The notes below the pieces were generated by a model, which ran no database searches, was not told the DNA's origin, and was given only the letters and a program-made list of their open reading frames with translations. Shown piece by piece: positions 53,581-64,000 of a DNA stretch of 64,000 nucleotides. The translations under genes and the position numbers were made by a program. The first letter of the stretch is position 1; each line of letters begins with the position of its first letter. This stretch comes from Undaria pinnatifida. Taxonomy: Eukaryota > Sar > Phaeophyceae > Laminariales > Alariaceae. The stretch is taken from assembly GCA_012845835.1 (NCBI GenBank), contig JABAKD010000002.1:22927018-22991017 (forward strand). Direction: 5' to 3'.

Positions 53581-53672
53581 TGTTATTGTTGTATTTGTTG
53601 TTCTCACATTACCTCGCATCATAATGAAGTCCGTGGTCGCAGGACAGGCTCCAGTCACTCTGGAGCTGAGGA
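53581..53672 (-). repeat. (CAA)-tailed repeat, 3' end copy 5
   Basis: TGTTGTTCTCACATTACCTC, AAGTCCGTGGTCGCAGGACA and CCAGTCACTCTGGAGCT match 47,313-47,402. Confidence 0.75.
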
Positions 53673-55138
53673 ATACCCTGTATAACGTGCCGTATCACAT
53701 CATATGAATACGTGTGGACGTGTAATATAGCGGCGATTTGGTGACTTGGTTAACCCCTTTACAACTGGAAACCCGTTTTTGGGGACAAAATTACTTGGGT
53801 TTAGTACATGGAGGGGTTCGGGGGCTCTAAAGGGGTTAATGTCTCATGCCCTCCCCATCTGGAGCAACCGCACGACGAGTGGGAAATATTTTTGATGCAA
53901 ACTGCCGTAGATCACCCTCCGGTGATGAAAAAAATGGACTCCAAGAAACTCATCATCATGCGGTGGGTGTGTATACTCAGCAGTGATATACAACGTCCCC
54001 AGGTGACACATTGGGTGGTTGTTTAATTTTATAAAGAATGTCGCCGAGCGAGGTGGTATACCCTAAGGGTTGTGATAACCTGGGTGTGATTACGGTGGCT
54101 TCATAGAAGGACTTTTCTGCCACCCTCCAAGCAGGTGGGGCATGCAGAAACTGGACTCGACCTAAGTGCAGGATGGATGTGCAAAAAATAATCCTGCCGT
54201 GTATTGGTCCTTATTGGTCGAGGTTGGCCTTCCAGCGGGCCGCCACTGTTTTCTTTTGAAAAGACGCCACCGAAACACGCCGACGCGCACGATTGAAATT
54301 GATCACAAACGACCGGCAGGAAGTTTGTTACCTGCCCATCCTACTTTTGGGGAGAGCCGACGCCTCAGGGGCGTCATGCAGATTTTATGGCATGACACCG
54401 CTTATCGTTAAACATGGGGTCGTCGTAAGGGCTTAACTCCTTTCGCAGCCTTTCCCCTTTTCTCCTGTGTTGCTTCGCTTATCAGCGTAATCCTCCCCCC
54501 CCCCCCGTTTGCTATTTCCTGTCGCCGAATCCTCACATCGGGCACTGGCCCTTCCCCCTCCTTTGCGACAAGCAGAGGGCCCCACGAGCAGCACGCCCCC
54601 CCATGTTTTTTCGGGGTGGCGTTGCTTGCGCGTGCAAAAACCAGCTGCTTAAACCGGGAAAAAAAGGTCTTGAGTCGTGTATATTAGAAATTCGTGTTTG
54701 TAGCGAGTACGTAGTCTATCGCATTCATAGTTGGTCAGTGTGTAGGCATCATAGTGCAGCCTACGGCATTTGTGCACACCCCAGTCCCCAGCTCGTCTAC
54801 GCACAGCACGTGAATCGGGCATGCTCTTACGGAATACGGTGGTTACGGTATGTTAATGAGACCACGAGCGAACGCTATATAAACCGTTTCGTGAACCTTA
54901 ATCAAGCATCAGGTTATTTGTTGTTTGTGATGCGCACTTGGCTCAACTCCCCGCAAACGATTTCACCGGCGCAGGCGTTTTCTACATGGGGTGCGTGCTT
55001 ACTCCCCCCCCCCCCCCGTCCCGTTGCCTTTTCCCTCCCCCCCCCGTCTCGACGTTCTTCTTCATCTTGGTATCGCTTTCGTCTGCCTCCTTTCCTTCGC
55101 GATTTTGTCGAGGCAAGATTCACACCCACACTCACAGC
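53673..55138. other. Upstream of the homeobox gene, no confident exon
   Basis: An inverted pair TTAACCCCTTTA and TAAAGGGGTTAA (53,752-53,840) could form the ends of a very small element. The frame 54,603-55,277 may include untranslated or first-exon sequence of the homeobox gene, but I see no domain. Cytosine runs lie at 54,487 and 55,003. Confidence 0.35.
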
Positions 55139-58100
55139 ATGTACTCTATCCTCCAGGAGAAGCTGGCGGCGATGGCAAGGGTACAGGTACCGTGCGCCGT
55201 TTTTGTTTTGTTTTGGTCGGGAGGGTGCCGTCTTTTGCGCCTCGCTTGGCGTTCTTGTTTCTTGTGGGCCTTTTTAGTTTTTTTTTGTTTGCCTTTCATT
55301 CTTGTTGTCTACTTGGGGTTTTGAGGTGTTTGGTCGTCGCCCGCCTTAAGGCCTCGTATCCGGGTTTTCCGTGGGCTCTTTCCGTCAACGACGTTGATTC
55401 CGCACAGGGCCGGCATGTCGTGTTGCTGCAGTACGCCCCAACGCGCCACCTTCCTATTTATGGTTATTTATGGTTGCTCAGGCACAAAGGCATCCCCTGG
55501 GTATTGGCTGTCCTCTATGCGTATGGGCACTAGTTGTCTGAAGCATTGCGCTTGGTTGTTGTAGGGTTGCTCGACCGGGAATACGCGTTTATTGTTTTTG
55601 TGACGCACTGTCTTTGGTAGGGTTGGCAATGTGTACACGTTGATCATGAAGCTTTGAGCATGCGTCCAGCGACGGGCCAAAGTTGAAGGTGCGTCAACCC
55701 GTTTATAACTTCATCCACGTTGTTTCGGGACTAGGTGCTTGGATTTGGCGAGGGATACTTGTTGCAGTTTAACGATGCAACGGTTGCCGTGATGCTGTAC
55801 CTAGCGTGTTTTAGATTTGCGACGCGTTGCAGCTTTGCACCTGACCGACGGTCTCGCGTTCGTCTACCCGATCTGTTCGGGCAGGCTATGGTTGGCAGCG
55901 GCGAGGACGACCCAGACGTGAAGGCCCTCACGATTGCTCTCGTCAACGGAAGAATTGTCGACGCAACGATCAGGTGACTGTTGTACTGGTGCTGCTACTG
56001 GTACACGATCCTGCTACTTGGGTCGTAGAACGCGCGGCAGTCGATCGGTAGAATGGAGCAGGGTTTCCACACGCGTTTTTATGCATCTGTGTAAGGTGTG
56101 ACGGCCGCTGGAAGGTGCGGCCCCTCAGACGTCGGAATAGGCAGAAAAAGTACCACAACAGCAGTGTCGAAGTTTTTACCAAAATTAAAAAGACACCTCA
56201 GCTGTGAGATCGACAAGTCCGCTGACACTCGTTTTTGCGTACTGCGCGTGATTGTTCGATCGCGCGTGCTACTCGTACGGGGTTTGTTAACTCGTGCAAG
56301 GATGTAGGTCGGTACTCAAGAATGTCTACTTTAGTAGATACGTTACAAAAAAAAGCGGTGAAACCTGAGACATGCGGTGGAACCTAAACCAATGAGCTTC
56401 AACACATGCAGAGAATATGTTAAAGCGCAGTATCCGACACGGTCTTCGCGGTCTATTGGTCGTCGTTTAAGGTCTTAAGAGAGTGCGGCCGGCGCGCGCT
56501 GTAGGTTGCCGTTAACCGCTCTCGTTCTGAACACGTTTTTCCGCCTCTCGGAGACGATGTTTTTTGCCTTGCTCCGCGGTACGACCACTAAATGTTGTGT
56601 GTGTCAACGTGGGTAGTTGACTTTGGCAGCGGAGGTACAGACATCACACGTTTGCGGCGATGAGATGGGTGGTGGAATTTCTGGCGGTGTACCCTCTCAT
56701 AACCCCGGTAAAAACTGCATCCACGTTTTGGAACAATCTACTTGCAATTTGCCGGGCATCACTTGTGTAGCAGTGGAAGGGTTAAGCGCGTTCCTGTCGG
56801 AGGTGCCGCCCTCCCCTCGTCTTGTTGGAGCTCCTCGGCGCGGCGTTTTGTCATGCAGCAGTGCTCGATTTTGGGGTCGAACGAAGGAGCGAGCGCTTAT
56901 TTGCGACAAGACAGCCCTAGAACGCACACTGTGATATTTCCTCCTCTACTCCGAAGTCAAACTCCAAAAGTCCAAAGTCCAAAACTCTCGAACTCCGAAA
57001 CCTCCTGGAGCTGACATGCGGTTGCCCCTTTGCTTGTTCTTTCTGCCGGCGACTGCTTGTTGGCGCTGCGTCTACGGTACGCAGGGTGGTGGAGCGCGCC
57101 CTGGAGGCGATGCGCGAGCTGAATGGCACGGGTGCGGTGGTGAAGGAGCCTTGCACGCCGAGCGCCTGGGAGAACTCCAAAAAGGAGCAAGAGCCTGCTC
57201 CGCCCTGCGGACCCACGCACCCTTCTGGGCAGAAACCGGCCAAGCGATCCCGCCTGCCCGCGGCGGCAGTGAAGGAGATGAGGTGTGTCCGTCGCGCCCC
57301 CCGGCGAATGGGGGTGCGCGGGGGTTGGCACACAACCCTCTCCCCTCTCCCCCCCTCATCCTCAGCCCCCGCACTCCGACCACGTAAAAAATGTTGGCCG
57401 TGGTTGTTGTGGTGTCGGTGTGTACAGACATGACATTATGGCAATCCCGGTGCGTGGTTGATTCGAAAGCGCTCACGATCTGGCTTGTGGTGGATTTGTT
57501 CTGCTGGGCGGGGGAAGGGAAAGCGCGGTGGGCTTTTCGCTGATGATCTGGCTTGCGAGGGATTATTCCTCTTGGGTGGGGGATGGGCGAGTGCGGTGGG
57601 CGTTTCGGTTCCGTTTCGGTTCCGTTTCGTAGCGGTTGTTGGAAGCTAGCGGCAGTGGCGGGTAAATGAAACCCCTTATCTTTTTTTTTCTCATGTGCCT
57701 GTTGCGTGCCTGGTCTTGCCTGCACGAGTTTTAGTTGGCATGCGTGCCCAACGTTCAGCAGTGTCGGACCTAGCACGGCTATACTCGTAGCACGCACCCG
57801 TCGCGACTCGGCAGGTCATTGTGGTTGCTTTCCCCCGCCCCGCCGCAACCCTGCTTGCGCGATTGTTGTGACGAGCAGGACGTGGCTCGACCAGCACTGG
57901 GATGACCCTGTGCCCACGCACGAGGAAAAGGCCGGCTTTGCCCAAAGGCATGACATCACTACCAAGCAGGTGCGAGTCTTTCGGAGGGGCAGTGCCGAAA
58001 TTTCTTGGGAGGGAACGGTTCACGGGGGGAGAGGGGCGGAGGGCGGGACTGTGATACAACATGAGTGCATGATACAGGGCGTTGCGGTATGTCGATGGCT

Positions 58101-60274
58101 TGTTTTCCTTGTTGACGCGGTCAAGACAATTTGGTAAAGAGAGTGCGCTTTTGTCACACGCACAGGGATGTGACGCCACATGCGTGACGGGGCGACCACT
58201 CCCCTGTTACATTCAGGGCGCGCACTGACACCTGTTCTTGCGACTTCTCGTGCCATTGCGTCCCGTCTATTTGCCCAGGTCGAGAATTGGTTCATCAACA
58301 TCCGCATGAGAGAGTGGCGACCCGCCATGCGCCGTGCCCTGGATCACGCGGAGGTGAGCCACCGAACACGCCACGGGTCGCAAGTCTTTAACGAGTATGG
58401 TCGCATCGCAGCCTCGGCGTTGTATGTCTAGAGTAGTTTTCGTGGGGTTGGCAAGGAGCAATGCTCCTGACTAATTGTCAGCAGCGCCACGTAGGTAGTG
58501 CTTACTTGTGGGGTAGAAAAGGAGAAATCCTCCTGGTTAACGGCCAGCCGTGCTGCGTAGCGCTTGCGATGGCTGCCGCTTATGTGGTGGTCTTGGCGTC
58601 AGTTCGCCACGCAATACCATCCTTTCGTGAGCGTGTTTTTTTTTCGTCTTCGGAGTAACGGGCGCTCGTTCGTGTCTGGCTAACATTTTCTTCACTCATG
58701 GTCAAGGTGGTTTAAGGTTGCACAACATAGAAAGCAATTGGGTCGGCAACGGATAGATTTTTTGTTTCGCGCGGAGCATAGAAGCTGTTTTACATATAAT
58801 ACCAGGTACCTCCCTCCCACGACCTCTTTCCCGTCCGTCGTTTGTTTGCCCTGCGCTGCGCTTCTTTTTTGTGTGTTGTCGAAACCTTCAGGAGACCGGC
58901 TCGTACGCGGAGTTCTCGAGGCTCCTCCAGCACACCGCGGACGGAAACGTGTTCAAGAAGGTAAATCTTCTCCCATAGAAATGACCTGCTGGGGTGTTTG
59001 CGGTTTTCAGCTTTTATTTTGCGGTTTTCAGGGTTTGCGGTGGCGTAGCCGTAACGCTTCATTCCAAAGTTGCATCCCATAATATTGCAGTACTGTAACA
59101 TGAACGTACGGGAGAATTACCGATGATGATTAGATACGAATCTGGTGCTTAGTACAAATCTGGTGCTTAGCGCGAGGAAAGGCGGCGCCAAGAGCTTCTA
59201 CGTTAGCATCCAAGCCGCCAGGTGACATGGTACCCAAATCTGGTGCTCGGCGCAAAAAACAGTTGCGCCACGGCTTACTAGATTAGCAATCGCCAAGGCG
59301 CCCGGTGGCCCACCCTTTCTGGAGCCCCAATGCCCCTAGATGTTTTTATCGCCGCCGGGGAAGGATTTGTTTGGTGATCGATTGTTACCCTTGGCGTCTT
59401 CACCCTGCTATGTGGGTGTGCTCATGGGTGTTCAACCCCCATCGAGAGCTCTGTCGGGACTTTATTATGATGTTAAAAATACCAGTACGCCATTGTGTGT
59501 CCGACACCACGATGCTGGGCCTTGGCCAGCTCGCCACGTTCCGTGCCGCCGTTGGCTCTCACTCGATGGTGATGAAACGTTGGGATTGATAAACGACGCA
59601 TCTTATACTCTGGGGTGTTTTTATTGATTTTTTTTTGCTGCATTTTGAGGGAAAAGCGGCAGTGGAAAGGGTAACTCTCACACTAGTGCACGGTTTTGTG
59701 GTTGGGTCCACGAGCTCTACGAGTAGGGGGGGGGGGAGAGAGCACTGTTGCTGCTTGCAGCAGTCCCGACGGCCAAACCTCCCCGGCTTGTCCTTCGATA
59801 GATAGGTAATATATGACGTGTCACCCGAGCTTGCCGACATGAGATGTTGCAACGTACGGGTAGCAGGCGTTCTCGTGTTACTCGTGGCTTCACGCGTGTG
59901 CGGCGGTCCTACCGTCCCCTCTCCGGCTCGCGTCTCGTTTGCCGCCATCTCATTCACCGCACACTCCGCCGCGCTCCATCCCACTTAAAACTTTGCTCCC
60001 CTCCGTTCCACCCCTTCATCCAACTGTACATCCTTCTTCTCTCCATGCCACCCTAAGCTCTGCCCCCGTCCACCCCACCGTACATTCTTCGTTTGCTGCC
60101 ACCCCAATGCACACCCTGCTCTCCTCTTCCCCGCCCCCTCTGGGTTAGTTCCTCGAGGAGCGTGAGATGGGCCACGGGTCCGCCTTAGTCCCCCCGCCCA
60201 GCCTCCAGCGCTTCATCGGCGCAGAAGGCTTCGCGGCGTTCGTGGGGGAGAGGTCTAACAAGCGCATGCGCTGA
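55139..60274 (+). CDS. TALE-class homeodomain transcription factor
   Basis: Exons: 55,139-55,180 (tentative first exon), 55,885-55,973, 57,085-57,282, 57,879-57,969, 58,279-58,353, 58,892-58,960 and 60,149-60,274 (TGA). Splice phases agree at all joins from exon 2 on. The homeodomain spans three exons: KRSRLPAAAVKEM at the end of exon 3, TWLDQHWDDPVPTHEEKAGF in exon 4, and VENWFINIRMREWRP in exon 5. The extended loop (DDPVPT, matching the PYPT-type three-residue insertion) and WFIN-x-R-x-R define the TALE class, which binds DNA in the nucleus, usually as heterodimers. A basic NKRMR closes the protein. About 230 residues are visible. The N-terminal partner domain was not recognised, and upstream exons may be missing. 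Confidence 0.85.
56188..56312 (+). repeat. G-tract composite repeat head, diverged intronic copy
   Basis: CAGCTGTGAGATCGACAAG, GATCGCGCGTGCTACTCG and GCAAGGATGTAGGTCGG match the head module of the composite repeat, with no guanine run. It sits in the 1.1-kb intron of the homeobox gene. Confidence 0.65.
58450..58565 (+). repeat. Short tandem duplication in a homeobox-gene intron
   Basis: AAGGAGCAATGCTCCTGACT with CAGCGCCACGTAG is followed by AAGGAGAAATCCTCCTGGTT with CCGTGCTGCGTAG. These are two diverged copies of about 65 bases. Confidence 0.5.
59140..59310 (+). repeat. About 80-bp tandem duplication in a homeobox-gene intron
   Basis: AAATCTGGTGCTTAGCGCG and AAATCTGGTGCTCGGCGCA start two diverged copies. 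Both continue with GCGCCA, TTAGCATC/TTAGCAATC and a GCC(A/G)GGTG end. It lies in the 1.2-kb intron before the last exon. Confidence 0.65.
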
Positions 60275-62004
60275 TGGACCCTCAGTCTTGCTTTCAGCGC
60301 TTGTGCTTGGCGGTGATAGCCTATCATATAATATAAAACCTTGGGGAAAGGAGCACAAGAGCTCGTTTTGGGGGGTGCCGGATTGCCGCTTCTGTGTCGC
60401 AGATGGTAGGAGCGTGCCCCGTGAACATCCATCCCCTTCCCTGCGAAACAAGAATGGCCGTATGTGTGCGTTTTGTTTTGGAGTTTTTGAGTTTCGGATT
60501 GTTGGAACGGATGCCGTGGGTCGAGGGGCTGGCAGCCAGCCGTTGTTGCTTGTTTCGGGTTAGGAGGAGCGCCAGGGGGAGGAGAAAGGCAGCAGCCGGC
60601 CGTTGTTGCGTGTTTTGGAGTTCGACAGTGAGCGGCTGGACGTTTGTCTCTTGTGATTTGTTTTCTTCGTCTGTTGGCTTCTCCCATCGCGCGCCCGTCA
60701 TCGGTTTTGGCGTTGCCGCGTGGTTCGTGCGGGTTTTTTCACGTAGCGCCTTCGAAAATTTTGTAGCGTATATGCTGCCGCGGCCGCCGCTGTGTTGTTG
60801 CTTACACGGTATCAGTGTGTGTGTTTTCACGTCCGGGGTGGCTGTGGTGCAGAAAGTTGGGCCCATGTGTGCACTGGGCGTGCCCTCGGATTGGGCAGGT
60901 CTTTGCTAGATTGGGCGGGGGTCGTGTAGCGGCACTGTGCCTGCGTTCACGAATTACAGAGTTAGATTTTTACAGATGCGTTGCGTTTTGGCGGCGTCGG
61001 TGGCGGTGGCTGCGGCTGCTGCTGGTGATTGGTTGCGATTATAATGGTTGCACACATCGGATTGATCACGATCTAGATCATACAGAGCATACAGATCCTC
61101 ATGGTATGGTGTGCAGGGTCTTTGCAGTATATATCCTACCCAGGAAACGTGTGCTAGATCGTTGAGATCATCCGGTTTCTTACACGGCAACATGATCTAT
61201 AAGCCATGCAGATCATACATACCAATGATCTATCTGCGCTGAGAGGAAGATCATGGATAGGGATATGATATGTCCGAGTTGTGAATGGTTAGTGGAATGG
61301 AGTTTTGTGTTGGATGATGATGGTGACGGTGATGATGACACAAGGAAACTACCCACTGGGCGTTTGGGATGGCGGTTAGAGGCCAAGCTATATGCGAGGC
61401 AATTTCGCCCGCCGCTGTAAAATATGTGTGTCAGAGTGTTTTTGTGTGGTCCTAATTTTAGCGCCGGCGTAGCTTTTTCGTGTCTTTTGGTTATCCATAT
61501 TGAACAGCAGGCTATATATACTGGTACGCTGTTGTGCTGCTTTTGCTGCGGAATTGCCATCCAACGCTGGTGTTTTGTTGTCAGGCGAAGCGTTGGGCGT
61601 GTTGTTTTCCGGTGTCCATTTGTCTGTTTGCTTGGGAAAAAGTGTTCGGATTGTGTTGGGCAAGGAGGGTGGAAGAGTTGGATGCGGGGGGTAGGGGCGA
61701 GTCGTGGATCTTATTCGGATGGAGTTAGATGTCAAGGTTAAGGGAAGGTAGTAGGCCGTGTCCACATGCATGCATGCAACATAAAAACGCTACTGGATGA
61801 TGATAAATAATAAACCCTGTTCAGTTGGTAAAAATCAACGCCAAATAGGCCCCAACAGGTCTATAAAGCGCAGAAATCTGCGCCTACAGCAGTATTGGCA
61901 CACTGCTTGCTGGTGTGCCGCCGGTAGCACTTTTTTCTCTTCTTTTTTTACCATCGCTCCTTGCTTTCCAGCTCATCTCGCAAGAGGTTTTACCCTCAGT
62001 AACT
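60275..62004. other. Homeobox 3' flank and intergenic sequence
   Basis: Probably includes the homeobox 3' UTR. CAGCAGCCGGCCGTTGTTGC-like words occur twice (60,528 and 60,590). From 61,065 to 61,255 the word AGATCATACA and relatives recur. Long mirrored frames on the minus strand (60,145-60,866 and 61,388-61,771) show no domain. Confidence 0.35.
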
Positions 62005-62105
62005 GGGCAAGGCATGGTCACAGGTGTTTTCCCCTCCCCCCCCCCTATACGTGCCTTCATTTATATCGAGTGTAGGGTTCAGCATCCCCATTCCTCGATT
62101 TTTTA
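62005..62105 (+). repeat. Diverged single arm of the 115-bp TIR family
   Basis: GGGCAAGGCATGGTCACAGG, GTGCCTTCATTTATATCGAG and TAGGGTTCAGCATCCCCATT match the right arm of the element at 31,423-33,297. No partner arm was found nearby. Confidence 0.6.
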
Positions 62106-62984
62106 TGCTGGACAATTTGCATCGCACTAAACTCAGCGGCCTTCTGAGCTGATCCCTATATTTAGGTTGTCCTCTACTACTAATAGTAGTCGTGGGATAG
62201 TTGCAAAGGGGCACTGTTTTATTTTTTCAAGTAGCAGAAGCAGCGGCAGCAGCAACGACGTGCCCAGTGACATCTGCTCGTACGTAGAAGAGGCGCACCT
62301 CCTTCGGCGCGATTTGTGTAGTGTGTGATGATGGTGACCATGTGCCAAACTGTTTGTTGATAGAAACTTGGTTCGAAGAAAAGACGCGCGGGAAAAGAAG
62401 CGGCTGACTGGCCGACCCCGGCCGCAACTCTTTGTGCACAGATTAACCTACACCCCCCCCCGCGCCGCGCCCTCTTTTTTCGAGCTTGTTGTGATAATAA
62501 TGTGGTGCCGTGGCAAAGACTCTTGTATACCTCGTACCACGCATAAGTCGACCCCTTGCAAGAGAAACCCAGAACCGACTCCGAACGCAACATATACAGC
62601 ACATGGTGCGGAAATGTGTTTGGAGCTTCGTACGCAGCAAAAACCCGCCCGCACGTTTTCTCTAACCCCCCCCCCCCCAGCCGTTTCGCAGTCTAAACTC
62701 CTAACGACCAGAAACCGTAGTTGAGCACGAAAGGGGAGATATGCCCTTGCCTCTTCATGTTCTTGCTGCAATGAATGTATCTTTGGTACTAGCATACAGC
62801 ATGTTCGCCAGTTGCGCTATTTAATGGCGCCCAGATTCCTCAGCATCATCATCTCAGAACACGGATTTTCTTGGAACCCAAACGAGAACGACGGCAGATA
62901 TATTCGAGAACATGAAGACGAGGGAGGAGAGCGACTGCTCTCTTGCTTCGTGTTCCATAAGTCTTAATATTTGATCCACGGTGC
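62106..62984. other. No gene recognised
   Basis: Overlapping frames on both strands near 62,219-62,795 lack domains. A CTACTACTAATAGTAGT palindrome lies at about 62,173-62,190. Confidence 0.35.
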
Positions 62985-63760
62985 CGTCAGAAGATGCATT
63001 GGATCCTTGTATACGATCGGGACGATGGGTGGATTATATGTGTGTAACGGACTTCCCAGACAACGGACAGTATTGGCGAGTCGCATCCAGGAACAGACAA
63101 GAGCACAGCAACAATAATAACAGCGATAGCGGCGGCAGCAGCAAAAGTAGCAGTGCACTGTACGCGACAGCAGCCAAAAGTATGCTACCAGGTATGCCCA
63201 TCTTTCTATATCTATCTGTATCTGCAGTGTCGGTGAATGTGGGTAAACCGACGACGAACACGCCATCCTTTCTTTTTGGCAATAATAGCACCACTATGTC
63301 CGGAAATGCAAGGACCATTCAGGTATTTTATGGACACACCTACGGTCCTTATATTTTCTGACAAAGTGGCGACTGCTGTAGTTGAAAAGAGAGGCTGGAG
63401 CCTGGAACTCGATTCATCTTCACCGCTCAATGAATGGCGTAATCGAAACGAATCTGTACGATATCCGCGGTAGCCATCTCAAAGAGAGGCATGTGGAACC
63501 GGTGGCTATAGGTATGATTCTACGACAGCCCCCCCCAAAAAACCAGCGATTTCCTTTAACGAGCGTTTCATGACTGCTCAACACGAGGAAGGATGCTATG
63601 AAAAGAATGTCTTCCCAATTTTTCTTGTTTGCAAGGGACTCTATCGAACCATGACGTCGGGGCGGCAAAGGGGCGCCGTATTTCAGCAGGTACGGCCGGG
63701 AGCTGGTTTCGAAACCGGCGATTTCGTTGAAGAAAACATGGGGGGGCTACCGTAGAACGA
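62985..63760 (+). CDS. Possible exons of an unidentified protein
   Basis: Three frames look coding in composition. 62,985-63,192 contains GRWVDYMCVTDFPDNGQYWR and a serine/asparagine-rich stretch. About 63,324-63,470 contains FMDTPTVLIFSDKVATAVVE followed by KRGWSLELD. 63,570-63,690 contains EEGCYEKNVFPIFLVCKGLY and ends at CAG followed by GTACGG, a possible donor. The first segment loosely recalls glycosyltransferase-like sequences, but I could not join the exons in phase, so no function is assigned. They may belong to one gene that continues beyond the window. Confidence 0.3.
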
Positions 63761-64000
63761 CTCAAACAAGAACAAGAAAAACGACCACTGTACCTCCGCC
63801 ATTCGTCAGCCTGTCACGGAGTAGGGCGAGGGGGATCGATGGTGTGGTGAGGGAAAAGAGGCAAATTATACCATGAAAACCAAGTCGCAAACTGGGGTAT
63901 TGCGGGAACCACCGTTATGTAAATCTAAAACGCAAGAACTAACCGATGACGACGGTTGAAGGTTAACCATGAATAACTACTCTAAAACCGTAGACTAACC
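63761..64000. other. Window end, no feature
   Basis: No gene, repeat or RNA feature can be supported in the last 240 bases. Confidence 0.4.

Noticed and set aside
60145-60866. Long minus-strand frames downstream of the homeobox gene
   Set aside because: They are antisense to the last homeobox exon and its probable 3' UTR and have no domain or coherent composition.

Overview
This window is nuclear DNA from a eukaryote. It has spliced genes with GT-AG introns, non-LTR and LTR retrotransposon remains, hAT-type DNA transposons with 8-bp target duplications, tRNA-derived repeats and abundant low-complexity sequence. A plastid fibrillin (PAP) gene shows a photosynthetic lineage. Together with a TALE homeobox gene, a chromodomain Ty3/gypsy element and moderate GC, this suggests an alga, and a stramenopile such as a brown alga is my best guess. 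That placement is inference, not proof.

Only three cellular genes can be reconstructed with any confidence. (1) A compact minus-strand gene of four phase-compatible exons (13,684-15,095) encodes about 145 residues of unknown function. (2) Divergent from it, a plus-strand PAP/fibrillin gene has four exons between 15,704 and 18,230. (3) A plus-strand TALE-class homeobox gene has six well-phased exons, plus one tentative first exon, between about 55,139 and 60,274. A fourth possible coding locus (62,985-63,760) remains unresolved.

The rest is mobile-element territory. From 0 to 8 kb there are dispersed repeats, a duplicated hairpin repeat and a foldback repeat whose arms resemble tRNA. From 7,963 to 13,007 lies a 5-kb hAT-like element with subterminal palindromic arrays. 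Nested in it is a second inverted-repeat-bounded segment (9,229-12,260) carrying a 5'-truncated LINE. From 19.97 to 29.28 kb an 80-bp minisatellite is followed by a decayed chromodomain Ty3/gypsy element. That element lacks a recognisable reverse transcriptase, has several stops and frameshifts, and carries a 230-bp tandem repeat where RT would be expected. From 31.4 to 33.3 kb there is an element with about 115-bp terminal inverted repeats. From 33,688 to 38,572 there is a second hAT element with a perfect 8-bp duplication and recognisable BED-finger and dimerisation coding segments.

From 38.6 to 53.7 kb the sequence is a mosaic. It contains G-tract composite repeats, retroposon-like repeats ending in (CAA)n or (CA)n, an inverted pair of 1.16-kb TIR elements (one with an empty-site match elsewhere in the window), a head-to-tail pair of 0.7-kb TIR elements, and several minisatellites. 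Transcription signals, start codons and first exons of the cellular genes cannot be fixed from sequence alone.
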